DNA of 64,000 nucleotides, from the NCBI GenBank assembly GCA_903823665.1, contig CAIJTR010000109.1:1-64000 (forward strand). Reading direction: 5' to 3'. The notes beneath the pieces are model-generated. The model saw nothing but the letters and a program-made list of their open reading frames with translations, was not told the origin of the DNA and searched no databases. Of this stretch, positions 49,123 to 60,201 are shown piece by piece. The position numbers and the translations under genes are program-made. Position 1 is the first letter of the stretch. Every line of letters begins with the position of its first letter. The DNA comes from an uncultured Rhodospirillales bacterium (GTDB lineage Bacteria > Pseudomonadota > Alphaproteobacteria > Acetobacterales > Acetobacteraceae).

Positions 49123-50505
49123 CTAATCAGCCGCCTCACCCACGCGCCCAGGCACCGTGGCGGCATGGCTGATCAACTCACACAATTCATCCACCAAGCG
49201 CGTGACCATCGCGGCATCCTCGCCCTCCGCCATCACGCGGATCACAGGCTCGGTGCCGCTCTTGCGGATCAACAGCCGTCCCGTGCCAGCCAACTCCGCC
49301 TCAGCCGACGCCATCGCGCGCTTGACCTTCGCCTGCGTGAGCGGTGACGGGCCGGAGAAGCGCACGCTTTTCAAAACCTGCGGCAATGGCTGGAACACAC
49401 GGCACGCCTCACTCGCCGACTGCCCGGTTTCCACCAGCACCACCAGCACCTGCAACGCTGCCAGCAGACCGTCGCCGGTGGTGGCGTAGTCCGACAGGAT
49501 CATATGGCCGGATTGCTCACCGCCCACATTGAAGCCGCCTTCACGCATCTTTTCGACGACGTACCGGTCGCCAACCTTCGTGCGATGCAGATCAAGCCCG
49601 CGTGCCGCCAAGAACCGCTCCAGGCCCAAATTGGACATCACGGTCGCCACCACACCGCCGCCGGTCAGCCGCCCGGCCCGGCCCCAATTCCCCGCAATCA
49701 GCCCAAGCAGCTGATCGCCATCAACAATTTTGCCATGCTCATCGGCCACAATCAGCCGATCCGCGTCACCATCCAGCGCCAGCCCCAGATGCGCGCCATG
49801 GCGGATCACCTCACCGGACAGAAACTCCGGCACTGTCGAGCCGCAGCCGCGATTGATGTTGAAGCCATCCGGCTTTGTGCCGACCTCAATCACCTCCGCA
49901 CCCAGCTCCCACAGCACCGTGGGGGCGACCTTGTAAGCAGCGCCATGCGCGCAGTCGACCACGATCTTCAGCCCCTCCAGCCGCAGCCCACGCGGGAAGC
50001 TCGCCTTGGCAACCTCAATATACCGCCCTGCCGCATCATTAAGCCGGGATGCGCGACCGAGCTTGGCCGGGGCCGCCAGCTTGCGGCTGAGATCGGCCAT
50101 CATCAACGCCTCAATCTCATGCTCAGTATCGTCAGACAGCTTGTAGCCGTCCGGGCCGAACAGCTTAATGCCATTGTCCTCGAACGGGTTATGCGAGGCG
50201 GAGATCATCACGCCCAAATCAGCCCGCAGGCTGCGTGTCAGCATGGCAACGGCAGGCGTCGGCAGCGGACCTGCCAGCACCACGTCCATCCCGGCACCAA
50301 TAAATCCCGAAACCAGCGCCGGCTCGATCATGTAGCCGGAAAGGCGAGTGTCCTTGCCGATCACCACGCGGTGACGGTGCGATCCATTGGTGAAATGCAA
50401 CCCTGCCGCCTGACCCAGCTTGAGCGCAATCTCCGCTGTCATCGGCGCGGTATTGGCAGTGCCACGGATCCCGTCAGTGCCAAAAAACCGCCTTGGGGTG
50501 GACAT
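49123..50505 (-). CDS. glmM: Phosphoglucosamine mutase
   Basis: Converts glucosamine-6-phosphate to glucosamine-1-phosphate for UDP-GlcNAc, the precursor of peptidoglycan and LPS. The 460-residue protein has the catalytic serine loop [17 protein letters not shown], the metal-binding [11 protein letters not shown], the sugar loop GGEQSGHMI and the phosphate site [17 protein letters not shown]. It lies next to ftsH and folP, the common ftsH-folP-glmM order. Confidence 0.96.
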   Translation of the reverse strand: MSTPRRFFGTDGIRGTANTAPMTAEIALKLGQAAGLHFTNGSHRHRVVIGKDTRLSGYMIEPALVSGFIGAGMDVVLAGPLPTPAVAMLTRSLRADLGVMISASHNPFEDNGIKLFGPDGYKLSDDTEHEIEALMMADLSRKLAAPAKLGRASRLNDAAGRYIEVAKASFPRGLRLEGLKIVVDCAHGAAYKVAPTVLWELGAEVIEVGTKPDGFNINRGCGSTVPEFLSGEVIRHGAHLGLALDGDADRLIVADEHGKIVDGDQLLGLIAGNWGRAGRLTGGGVVATVMSNLGLERFLAARGLDLHRTKVGDRYVVEKMREGGFNVGGEQSGHMILSDYATTGDGLLAALQVLVVLVETGQSASEACRVFQPLPQVLKSVRFSGPSPLTQAKVKRAMASAEAELAGTGRLLIRKSGTEPVIRVMAEGEDAAMVTRLVDELCELISHAATVPGRVGEAAD

Positions 50506-50566
50506 GCGATCTGCCTCATCAAGTTAACGTCACAAAGGCGGCCATCTTATCCGACAAACATGATCT

Positions 50567-51388
50567 TTAGCTTAATTGCGCAAGGCCACGCCAGACCCGT
50601 ACCGCCTGCACCGTCTGGCGCACATCATGCACCCGCAGAACCGACGCACCTTGGCTTATTGCCCACAAGCCTGCCGCAATCGAGCCGGAAACCCGTGCAG
50701 CCGCCACCATCTCACCCGACATGCCGCCGATAAACCCCTTGCGCGAGACCCCAACCATCAGCGGAAACCCCAACGCCTGCAGCACATCAAGCCGCTGCAG
50801 TAACTCTATGTTACCCGCAGCCGTTTTCGCGAAGCCGATACCGGGGTCGAGCGCAATGCAGCCAGGATCGATTCCCTCTGCCACCGCCCAGGCCGCCCGG
50901 GCGCGTAACTCGGCGGCCACTTCGGTCACCACGTCGTCATAGAGCGCGAGGCCCCTCATTGTCAGCGGATCGCCGCGCATATGCATCAGCACCACCGCAC
51001 ACCCAGCCCGTGCCACCACGCCCGCCGCCCCGGGGTCGTGCTGCAGAGCCGACACGTCGTTGATAATCCGCGCCCCGGCCTCCAGCACCACCTGCATCGT
51101 CTCGGCATTGCGGGTATCCACGGAAACCACCACACCCGATTTCACCAAGGCGGGCAGGACCGACATCACACGAGAGATTTCAACATCGACAGGGACCGGC
51201 TCAGCTCCCGGCCTGGTGCTCTCACCACCGACATCGATGATATCAGCACCCTCCGCCACCATAGCAAAAGCGGCGGCCACCGCATCGGTGTGCACGCCGC
51301 CATCGCTAAAGCTGTCCGGGGTAACGTTGAGGATTCCCATCACCAGCGGATAGGAACCCTCAACGCCCGCCCATCGTCTGAGTTTCAT
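50567..51388 (-). CDS. folP: Dihydropteroate synthase
   Basis: Joins the pterin pyrophosphate made by FolK to p-aminobenzoate, the target of sulfonamides. The 273-residue protein has MGILNVTPDSFSDGGV, VGGESTRPGAEPV, DPGIGFAKTAAGN and GVSRKGFIGGM. It sits 18 bases after the ftsH stop, so these are cotranscribed. Confidence 0.96.
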   Translation of the reverse strand: MKLRRWAGVEGSYPLVMGILNVTPDSFSDGGVHTDAVAAAFAMVAEGADIIDVGGESTRPGAEPVPVDVEISRVMSVLPALVKSGVVVSVDTRNAETMQVVLEAGARIINDVSALQHDPGAAGVVARAGCAVVLMHMRGDPLTMRGLALYDDVVTEVAAELRARAAWAVAEGIDPGCIALDPGIGFAKTAAGNIELLQRLDVLQALGFPLMVGVSRKGFIGGMSGEMVAAARVSGSIAAGLWAISQGASVLRVHDVRQTVQAVRVWRGLAQLS

Positions 51389-51406
51389 CGTCGAAGCCGC
51401 AAAGGC

Positions 51407-53326
<1,920 letters not shown>

Positions 53327-53498
53327 TTCATTCCCCGGCCTTTTCGGCCATTCGATACTCATGCCCAGCCAGACGAACCCTCGGCGCGATCATGGGTTCG
53401 AGCCTGGCCAATCCTACATAGTATGCCACTCGCGAAAGCGCATCCCCGCCCATTGAGGTAATCTAGCCCAAGCCGCCCGCCAAATCCCAAGCACAAAT

Positions 53499-54692
53499 TC
53501 AGCACACTCCCGCAAACCTCGCCCCAGTCGCCGCAAGCCGGGGCGCAAACAGCATGCAAGGATGGCTGGCATTGAGCAACTCCGTGCCATCACGCAGCAC
53601 CGGCAGGCCGCGCAAAACCGCCACCGGCGGACCATTTCGATCAGAAATTGCGTCCATTCCCCAGGCACCCAGCGTCACGCGGGAGCCTGGGGAGGTGCCG
53701 TTCGGCAGGTCAGTCAGCCGAAAACGGCCATCCCACACTGCCCCTGGCCGCGCCTCCACCGGCGGGGCACAAGCGGCCCACTCCCGCGCCATCAGCCAGC
53801 CATCCCCCATTCGTCCGGCAGGCATCACCCGCACACCGCCCAGCGTGGCCGGACGCAGATCAGCAGCCAACCCGGCAACCTGTGAAACTGCAGGGGGCCG
53901 CATACCCCCGGAAATCATCCCAATCAATGCTGCCAGCGCCTCGACACGCATCGCCCCCGGTGTAACCACGGCAAAGCCATGCGGATCAATCGTGACGCGA
54001 CAGGCGAGTTCAGCGGCCAACTCCACCTCCATTGCCGCCCGCGCCACCCCGCGCCGTGCAGAGGCTTCTACCAAAGCACGTGTTGAAGAAGCGTTACCGT
54101 GAGGGTCAGCCCGCAACATCCGAAGCCTTGCACGCTGCTGGCTGGGATCGGCGTTGGTCGGGTCCTCCACCCACGCCACACCTCGCTCGGCGAGTATCGC
54201 CCACAACCGTGCAGGCACCACCCCCAGCAAAGGCCGCAGTTTGCGAACCCGTGCCGTCTCCACCATTGCCGCCATGCCGGCCAACCCCGGCGCGTGGCTT
54301 TGCGCGAGCATCCGCATCACCACCGTCTCGGCCTGATCGCGGGCGTGATGGCCGAACACCAAATGCAATATGCCGCGCTCGGCACACGCCGCCTCCAGCG
54401 CCTCATGTCGCGCCGCCCTTGCGCGCGCGGCGATGCCGGGACCAGTCCCCAGTCCATCAAGCCGGATCAACATGGCTGGAACCCCCGCGCTCGTCAGCCG
54501 ATCGCAGGTCAACGCCGCCTCTGCCTTGGACTCATGGCGGATTCCATGATCAACCACGAAGGCCAGCACATCGCCACCCCTCGCCCGCGCCCAATCACGG
54601 CTCAGCAGGCACGCTGCCATCGAATCGGCACCACCAGACACAGCCACCGCAACAAGCGGCTGTGGCTCCCATGGCCCCAAGCCGCCCATCAC
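53499..54692 (-). CDS. tilS: tRNA(Ile)-lysidine synthase
   Basis: Modifies the anticodon C34 of tRNA-Ile with lysine so that AUA is read correctly. The PP-loop AVAVSGGADSMAACL lies near the start, followed by VVDHGIRHES and HLVFGHHARDQAETVVMRML. The usual start region has no ATG. The first reasonable start is GTG at 54692 just before ATG 54689, with GAGGA 10 bases ahead. The frame is open upstream into cpoB, and an upstream CTG would also be possible. The stop is about 170 bases before ftsH. Confidence 0.91.
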   Translation of the reverse strand: MMGGLGPWEPQPLVAVAVSGGADSMAACLLSRDWARARGGDVLAFVVDHGIRHESKAEAALTCDRLTSAGVPAMLIRLDGLGTGPGIAARARAARHEALEAACAERGILHLVFGHHARDQAETVVMRMLAQSHAPGLAGMAAMVETARVRKLRPLLGVVPARLWAILAERGVAWVEDPTNADPSQQRARLRMLRADPHGNASSTRALVEASARRGVARAAMEVELAAELACRVTIDPHGFAVVTPGAMRVEALAALIGMISGGMRPPAVSQVAGLAADLRPATLGGVRVMPAGRMGDGWLMAREWAACAPPVEARPGAVWDGRFRLTDLPNGTSPGSRVTLGAWGMDAISDRNGPPVAVLRGLPVLRDGTELLNASHPCMLFAPRLAATGARFAGVC

Positions 54693-54715
54693 GGCGGCGA
54701 AATCCTCAGCCAGTG

Positions 54716-55582
54716 TTAGCGGCAGCCCGCACTCGCCCGCAGCTGCGCCTCCCGTGTCGCAATGTCCGGGCGCGTCTGCGGGAATTGACCGCGCAACGTG
54801 TCCAGCGCACCGCACGCCGCAGGCTTCTGATTGATCGAAACAAGGCTCGCCGCCAGCCCCACCAGACTGTCCTGCGCGCGTGAGCCCTTCTTGTTGCGGG
54901 TATAGGCATCGTTGAAGGCCAGCGCCGCGCTATTGTAATCCTTCTGCCCAGCCAAGGACTGCGCCAGCAGAAACTGCGCATTGTAAGCGTTCGGTGTGCC
55001 CTTCGCCCCCGCTAGCACCTGCTGTGCGGCAGCCTGCGCCGCCGGATAATCCCGCCGTGCCAGCGCCGCGTTGCCTTCCTGCATAACCTGATCCGGCGTT
55101 TTCTTCACCGGCGCAGGCGGTGGCTCATTTGCCGGCAGCGTGCCCAGATTGGCCGGGGCCTGCGTGGGCGTCGCAACCGGTGCTGCCGGGGGCCGCCCAC
55201 CTGCCGCCGGTGCATTATCAAGGCGGAATTGCAAGTCGGCGATCTGCTTGGACAAATCAGCACCTTGCCGCTGCTGCGCGTTGCTCAATTCATCGATGCG
55301 GCCATTCAGCGCCCGCATCTGATCCTCAAGCCGCAGCACGCGATCAAGCAGTGCGGCGCTGATGTCGTTCGCCGGTGCCCCCGCCGGACGGCCACCAAGC
55401 GAGCTGTTCGAAGACGGAGCCGGAGCCGGACGCCCGCTGTCATTGCGCAGATTCTGGATGTCCCGCTTCAACTCCAGGATCTGGTTCTGCAGCGCAATGC
55501 CCTCGCGCGTTTCCACCTGCGCCTGCGCGGGCACCGCCGCCGCCACACCCATCACCAAAGCCAGCGCGATCAGAAGCCGCAT
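54716..55582 (-). CDS. cpoB: Cell division coordinator CpoB (Tol-Pal system, YbgF)
   Basis: A 288-residue periplasmic protein, signal peptide MRLLIALALVMGVAAAVPAQA. An N-terminal coiled coil (ALLDRVLRLEDQMRALNGRID and after) trimerises it. A Pro/Ala/Thr linker follows, and TPR-like helices close it (LARRDYPAAQAAAQQVLAG, SLAGQKDYNSAALAFNDAYTRN). It coordinates peptidoglycan synthesis with outer-membrane constriction. Its end overlaps the open frame of tilS. The strong hairpin just upstream separates it from pal. Confidence 0.93.
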   Translation of the reverse strand: MRLLIALALVMGVAAAVPAQAQVETREGIALQNQILELKRDIQNLRNDSGRPAPAPSSNSSLGGRPAGAPANDISAALLDRVLRLEDQMRALNGRIDELSNAQQRQGADLSKQIADLQFRLDNAPAAGGRPPAAPVATPTQAPANLGTLPANEPPPAPVKKTPDQVMQEGNAALARRDYPAAQAAAQQVLAGAKGTPNAYNAQFLLAQSLAGQKDYNSAALAFNDAYTRNKKGSRAQDSLVGLAASLVSINQKPAACGALDTLRGQFPQTRPDIATREAQLRASAGCR

Positions 55583-55646
55583 CGTCTTATCCTTTTCGGT
55601 CGCATGACCGCATTGTTGTAGCGACACCCCAGGCAAAGCAAAACCA

Positions 55647-55678
55647 GCGCAAAGAAAAACCGGCGCAAAGAAAAACCG
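55647..55678. repeat. Two tandem copies of a 16-bp unit at the pal terminator
   Basis: GCGCAAAGAAAAACCG occurs at 55647-55662 and again at 55663-55678 without a break. The second copy overlaps the A-run that becomes the T-tract of the pal terminator on the minus strand. Confidence 0.85.
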
Positions 55679-55697
55679 GCGACCTTTCGGCCGCCGG
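55671..55697 (-). terminator. Rho-independent terminator after pal
   Basis: On the minus strand CCGGCGGCC-GAAA-GGTCGCCGG is followed by five Ts. One pair is G-T. It lies 31 bases past the pal stop and ahead of cpoB, so cpoB gets reduced read-through or its own promoter. Confidence 0.9.
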
Positions 55698-55727
55698 CTT
55701 ATTCATCACGTCAGATCAGATCGCGAC

Positions 55728-56207
55728 TTAGCGAACCGAGGTGATCGCGTTGCGGTTCTGCTTGTAAGCGTCTTCCGTCGAACCCAGGGCGACCGGACGG
55801 TCCTTGCCATAGGAGATCGTGGTGATGCGGGTCGAGGAAACGCCCTTGGCCACCAGGAAGTCGCGGGCGGCGGAAGCGCGGCGCTGGCCGAGAGCGATGT
55901 TATACTCTTCCGTGCCACGCTCGTCGCAGTTACCAGCAATCTGAACGTTGTTCAGCTGATACTTGCCAAGCCATGCAGCCTGCTTGTCAAGGGTTGCCTT
56001 TGCGTCGGCGGCCAAGCTGCTCTTGTTGTAGCCGTAGAACACGCGATCACCAACGTTGGCGACCAGGTCTTCCTGGCTGCCAGGGGCGATGCCGGTCGAA
56101 GCAGTCGTGGTCGTGCCGGCACCACCTTTGTCGGTCATCGAAGCGGGGGTATCGCATGCGGAGAGCAGTGCAACGGCGGCAAATGCGCCCAAAATTTTGA
56201 AGTTCAT
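55728..56207 (-). CDS. pal: Peptidoglycan-associated lipoprotein
   Basis: Links the outer membrane to peptidoglycan and to TolB. The 159-residue protein has the lipoprotein signal MNFKILGAFAAVALLSACD with LSAC as lipobox, a Gly/Thr/Ala linker, and an OmpA-like domain with VQIAGNCDERGTEEYNIALG and RRASAARDFLVAKGV, where Asp and Arg contact diaminopimelate. MNFKIL is the natural start although the frame is open upstream. Separated from tolB by the repeat region at 56208-56542. Confidence 0.95.
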   Translation of the reverse strand: MNFKILGAFAAVALLSACDTPASMTDKGGAGTTTTASTGIAPGSQEDLVANVGDRVFYGYNKSSLAADAKATLDKQAAWLGKYQLNNVQIAGNCDERGTEEYNIALGQRRASAARDFLVAKGVSSTRITTISYGKDRPVALGSTEDAYKQNRNAITSVR

Positions 56208-56542
56208 CGGATTACGTCCCTGGGTGAGGTGCGAAGCGGATACGATCCCCCGGGGATATCCCCCGCCGGGCCTAGTCAATTGGCTATTAAGACGCTGCGA
56301 ACGCCTTGGAAAGACATCGCAACAACTCATCGCGGAAATAGACCTTCACGAACAAGCGGGTCAAGGCAGAGTGTCATCCCAGCAACACATGCCATCCATG
56401 CCGTGACCTGCCTGCAACATACACAGTTTCAACACAAAGTGGCTTGAGCGTGATGACCGGAGGTGGAAACGCCGGAGGTCTGAATCACGCGATCAAACAA
56501 CTAGCTCGATCATGATGCATTTTAACTGAAATGCATCATGAT
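56208..56542. other. Intergenic region between tolB and pal
   Basis: No gene was found in these 335 bases. The part near pal (about 56230-56280) is C/G-rich with GATCCCCCGGGGATATCCCCC. The part near tolB holds copy 2 of the 58-bp repeat and a palindrome. The tol-pal genes are usually continuous, so pal here probably has its own promoter in this region. Confidence 0.6.
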
Positions 56543-56550
56543 CTAGAGCA
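56451..56550. repeat. Intergenic 58-bp repeat plus palindrome, copy 2
   Basis: 56451-56508 matches copy 1 at about 52 of 58 positions. It is followed by a perfect palindrome GATCATGATGCATTT (56508-56522), loop TAACTG, AAATGCATCATGATC (56529-56543), then TCTAGAGCA as in copy 1. The palindrome has no T-run. It reaches the tolB stop at 56543. Confidence 0.8.
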
Positions 56551-57961
56551 ATGGCCCCCACGCCGGCTCTGATCCATCCGTCGGAGTCGCAATCTGGCGT
56601 TCGTTGAACCCGGTGATGTCAATTGACACCAGCCGAGCCGAGAACCCGCTGCCCTTGTTGTCCCGCGCCGGGGTCTCGCGCCAGAACATGATCACCCGGC
56701 CATTCGGCGCAAATGTCGGGCCTTCCACGTAAAAGCTCTCAGACAGGATGCGCTCGCCAGAGCCATCGGGCCGCATCACGCCAATGGAGAACGTGCCGCC
56801 ATTGATGCGGGTGAACGCAATCAAATCGCCGCGCGGGCTCCAAACCGGCGTCGCATACCGGCCACTGCCAAAGCTGATCCGCCGCGCCCCACCGCCATCA
56901 GCCCCCATCAGATAAAGCTGCTGATCACCGCCACGATCGGAGTTGAACACAATCTGGCTGCCATCCGGGCTGAAGCACGGTGACACGTCGATCGAGCCTG
57001 AATTGGTCAGACGGCTGGCACGACGGCTTCCAAGATCAACGCGGTAGATGTCGGCGTTGCCGTTTTGCGTTGTCTGCGAAAGCAACAGCGAGTTGCCATC
57101 CGGTGCGAATCGCGGCGACAGCGTGATACCGCCGAAATCGCCCAGCGGCGTCTGCCGACCCGAGCTCAGATCGAACAGATAAATCCGCGGACGGCTGTTG
57201 GCGTAGCTCATGAACGCAATCTCATCGCGGGTCGGATGAAAGCGCGGGCTATGAGCCAACCAGGTGCCATCGGTCAGAAAGCGGTTGTTCTCGCCGTCCT
57301 GATCCATAATCGCCAATCGCCGCACGCGCCGATCACGCGGCCCGGTGCTGCCGATGTAGACCACCCGAGTGTCGAAATAACCCTTCTCACCCAGCAGCCG
57401 CTCATAGATCACGTCAGATATGATGTGAGCCGTGCGCCGCCAGTTGGCGAGATCGGTGGTGTAGGCCGTCCCTTGGATCTGCGCGCCCTGCAGCACATCC
57501 CATAGTCGGAACTCCACGCGGATCTTGCCGCCACCCGCCTGCTCAACCCGCCCGGTTACCAGCGCCTGCGCGCCGATGCCCTTCCAGTTGTTGAAGTTAG
57601 GCACCTCGCCCTCTGGCCCGCCAATGAACCCCTTCGGATCAATCGCGCGAAACAGCCCGCAACGGGACAGATTGTTGGTGATCACCCCCGCAATATCCCG
57701 CCCCAACCGGCCCGCATCGCCATCCCCGCCCACCAGCGGCGGAATCGCCACCGGAATCGGGTCCGTGCGCGCACGGTCCACCACAATGGCCGAGTCGGCG
57801 GCCGAAGGAGCAGCGGACGGCGTAGCACCCGGCGTCTGGGCAAACGCATTCAAAGGCAGGAACGAAGCCGCCGCCCCCACCGCAAGCCCACGCCGGCTGA
57901 TGCTGAAGCCGGGATGAGCAAGATCAGGAAGCATCTCTGCGGGAATGATAGGCTTGGTCAT
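56543..57961 (-). CDS. tolB: Tol-Pal system beta-propeller protein TolB
   Basis: A periplasmic protein bridging Pal and the TolQRA complex. The 472-residue protein has the N-terminal domain (DPIPVAIPPLVGGDGDAGRLG) and propeller repeats such as ISLSPRFAPDGNSLLLSQ-like and SIDVSPCFSPDGSQIVFNSD. The N-terminus carries SISRRGLAVGAAASFLPL, a twin-arginine motif ahead of a hydrophobic stretch ending in AFAQ, where TolB usually has a plain Sec signal. The start is ATG 57961. The frame is open 15 codons further. Confidence 0.95.
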   Translation of the reverse strand: MTKPIIPAEMLPDLAHPGFSISRRGLAVGAAASFLPLNAFAQTPGATPSAAPSAADSAIVVDRARTDPIPVAIPPLVGGDGDAGRLGRDIAGVITNNLSRCGLFRAIDPKGFIGGPEGEVPNFNNWKGIGAQALVTGRVEQAGGGKIRVEFRLWDVLQGAQIQGTAYTTDLANWRRTAHIISDVIYERLLGEKGYFDTRVVYIGSTGPRDRRVRRLAIMDQDGENNRFLTDGTWLAHSPRFHPTRDEIAFMSYANSRPRIYLFDLSSGRQTPLGDFGGITLSPRFAPDGNSLLLSQTTQNGNADIYRVDLGSRRASRLTNSGSIDVSPCFSPDGSQIVFNSDRGGDQQLYLMGADGGGARRISFGSGRYATPVWSPRGDLIAFTRINGGTFSIGVMRPDGSGERILSESFYVEGPTFAPNGRVIMFWRETPARDNKGSGFSARLVSIDITGFNERQIATPTDGSEPAWGPLL

Positions 57962-58012
57962 ATTGGGCACCCATTGGGTTCGAGGGTCAGGCGTTTTGCC
58001 TGTCACATAGCA

Positions 58013-58957
58013 TCAAGGCGAAAAGACGAACGTGAGTTTTTGGATAGCTCCAAGCTTATCCTGCGGCAGCGGCAAGGCTGAACAGCGCGGATCAAGAATC
58101 GCCCGCCGTGCCCGCTCGAAGAACACCTTCAGGCGAAGATCGCTCGCCACCCGTCCAGCATCCTCAGCCGCAGGCTCCACAAGACGCGCAGTTCCGGTGG
58201 CATCCGTCGTCACCGTCAGCCGAACGCGCATCTTCTCCAGATCGAGCGCACCGGCATCCTTGGTCCAGCATTCCCGCACCCGGTCGCCAATCGCACCGCG
58301 TTGCACAGCCGACAGCGTGTTGTTGATGTCCCCATTCGGGCTGCCCCCCGCCTTCGGCGCACCACCGGCGGACGGATTGGCCTTCGCCGTCGGCGGCTTG
58401 GTCTGCTGTTGCAGCGCCTTCAACTTCTCCAGCGTGTTGTTCAGCTCGTCACTCGGGGCCGGATTCTTCGTCACGTTCGGCTGTGACTGCTTGGTCGGAG
58501 GCGCCGGCGGCGGTGGCACCGGTGGGGGCGGCATAGGTGGCGGGGGCACCGGTGGCGGTGGTGTCGGCGGCGGTGGTGTCGGCGGGGGCGGAGGCGGCGG
58601 CGGCACGTTCGGCGCAGGAATCGTCTCATCCGGCGGCGGTGGCGGCGGGGGCGGCGGGGGCGGAGGTGGCGGCGGCGGCGGCGGCTCCTCCGGCTGCGGC
58701 TTCGGCGGTTCAGGTGCCGTCTGCTGCGCCGTGTTCACAGTGGGTTTCTCAGCCGGAGCAGGCACTTCCGCTGGTTTATCCGCCTTGATCGCCTTCTGCG
58801 GCGGCCCCGGCGCGTCCATCGTGATCTGAACCTCTTGCTCAGGCTCAGGCGGCTTCTCCGTCTCCGGCAACGTCACCACCAAAGCCGCCAGCAACAGCGC
58901 ATGCACCAGCGCTGACACCCAAACGGTGCGTTGAAAGCGGGTTTCAAACAGACGCAA
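58013..58957 (-). CDS. tolA: TolA-like energy transducer with long polyproline linker
   Basis: A 314-residue inner-membrane protein spanning the periplasm. The N-terminal membrane segment is VWVSALVHALLLAALVVTL, with the His of the family's SHVL-type motif. The central part (about residues 60-155) is Pro/Glu-rich with an 18-proline run and PPPP spacers. The C-terminal domain has GDRVRECWTKDAGALDL and a TonB/TolA-like fold. Most TolA proteins have long alpha-helical Ala/Lys linkers here, so this polyproline linker is distinctive. Position between tolR and tolB supports TolA. Confidence 0.87.
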   Translation of the reverse strand: MRLFETRFQRTVWVSALVHALLLAALVVTLPETEKPPEPEQEVQITMDAPGPPQKAIKADKPAEVPAPAEKPTVNTAQQTAPEPPKPQPEEPPPPPPPPPPPPPPPPPPDETIPAPNVPPPPPPPPTPPPPTPPPPVPPPPMPPPPVPPPPAPPTKQSQPNVTKNPAPSDELNNTLEKLKALQQQTKPPTAKANPSAGGAPKAGGSPNGDINNTLSAVQRGAIGDRVRECWTKDAGALDLEKMRVRLTVTTDATGTARLVEPAAEDAGRVASDLRLKVFFERARRAILDPRCSALPLPQDKLGAIQKLTFVFSP

Positions 58958-58968
58958 CGAAGCCGTCC

Positions 58969-59475
58969 TTACGGACGCGCCGCAGGTCGCGGAGCCGTGG
59001 GAGAGGGTGCCACCGGCGTGGTCGAAGCCTTCGCAGGATTGGCACCACCGGACGGATCACTCAGCAGCGCCATATGGGTAAAGCCGCCCTGGGTGATCAC
59101 CGCCATCACCTCCAGCATCCGGCCATAGGAATTGCCCTTGTCACCGCGCACCAGGATCTTCTTGTCGGGATTGCCCTCAGAAATCGCCTTCAGCTTGCCC
59201 ACGAGATCACCGACCTCAATCTGCTCCTCCTGCAGGAACACATCGCCCGCCGCATTCACCGAAACCGTCAGCGGCTTGTCATCCTGCGGGCTCGGAGCCG
59301 CCGCAGCCTTCGGCAAATCGACGTTTACCGCAGACGTGAGCAAAGGTGCCGTCACCATAAAGATGATCAGCAGCACCAGCATCACGTCCACCATCGGTGT
59401 CACGTTGATCTCAGAAACAGGCCGGTAGCCCCTGCCCTTCCTGCCGCCACCGCCGCCGATCAATCCACCGGCCAT
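58969..59475 (-). CDS. tolR: Tol-Pal system protein TolR
   Basis: A 168-residue ExbD-family protein. The single membrane segment VDVMLVLLIIFMVTAPLL follows SEINVTPMVD, whose Asp is the proton-responsive residue. The periplasmic domain ends with a Pro/Ala tail. It works with TolQ to convert proton motive force to TolA movement. It lies 3 bases after tolQ. Confidence 0.95.
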   Translation of the reverse strand: MAGGLIGGGGGRKGRGYRPVSEINVTPMVDVMLVLLIIFMVTAPLLTSAVNVDLPKAAAAPSPQDDKPLTVSVNAAGDVFLQEEQIEVGDLVGKLKAISEGNPDKKILVRGDKGNSYGRMLEVMAVITQGGFTHMALLSDPSGGANPAKASTTPVAPSPTAPRPAARP

Positions 59476-59478
59476 CGC

Positions 59479-60198
59479 TCAGCTCCGCTCTTCGGATTGA
59501 CGCGACAAAATCGCACCGAATTCAGTACCAAACCCCTCAAGCCGTCCGGCAAATCGCGCCAGGCTGGTGCCGATCATGTTGTAGGCCAGCACCGCCGGAA
59601 TAGCGGCCACCAGACCGATGGCGGTGGCAAACAGCGCCTCCGCAATGCCCGGCCCCACCGTGACCAAGCTCGTATTCTTCGCCGCTGAAATCGCGGTGAA
59701 GGTGTGCATGATGCCCCACACCGTGCCGAACAAACCCACAAACGTCGCGGACGATCCAACCGAGGCAAGGAAGATCATCCACCGCTCCAGCCGGTCCATC
59801 TCCCGCTGAATGGTCACGTTCATCGCCCGGTCCACCCGATCCCGCACAAAGCTCGCCCGCAGATCCGTGCCAGACACGCGCAAGGACCTGCGCCATTCGC
59901 TCATCGCGGCACCGAACACGGCGGCCATCGGATGATCCGGCTTCTGGCCCTCATCCTCATAAAGCTCGTCCAGGCTGCCGCCCGACCAGAACCGGTCCTC
60001 GAACGCATCAGCCGCCCGGTTCACCCGGCGCAGCGACGTCACCTTCTCGAAAACGATCGCCCACACCCACACCGAGGCGACCAGCAACATGATAATGACA
60101 ATCTTCACCACGATGTCGGCCTGCAGGAACAGGTCGGGGATCGACAGGTTGCCGATTGCGGCGGCTCCCAGATTGCTCGCGTCTACTGCCCGGTCCAC
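59479..60198 (-). CDS. tolQ: Tol-Pal system protein TolQ
   Basis: A 239-residue MotA/ExbB-family proton channel. Three membrane segments: VVKIVIIMLLVASVWVWAIVF, FLASVGSSATFVGLFGTVWGIM and IGLVAAIPAVLAYNMIG. The family signature GTVWGIMHTFTAI is present. Forms the stator with TolR. The ybgC gene is 3 bases upstream. Confidence 0.95.
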   Translation of the reverse strand: MDRAVDASNLGAAAIGNLSIPDLFLQADIVVKIVIIMLLVASVWVWAIVFEKVTSLRRVNRAADAFEDRFWSGGSLDELYEDEGQKPDHPMAAVFGAAMSEWRRSLRVSGTDLRASFVRDRVDRAMNVTIQREMDRLERWMIFLASVGSSATFVGLFGTVWGIMHTFTAISAAKNTSLVTVGPGIAEALFATAIGLVAAIPAVLAYNMIGTSLARFAGRLEGFGTEFGAILSRQSEERS

Positions 60199-60201
60199 GT
60201 A

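Noticed and set aside
56508-56543. Palindrome after tolB as a terminator
   Set aside because: The stem is strong but there is no T-run on either side, and it belongs to a repeat pair.
58490-58700. Tandem G/C-rich triplets as a possible CRISPR or microsatellite locus
   Set aside because: They are in-frame proline codons of tolA with no spacers.
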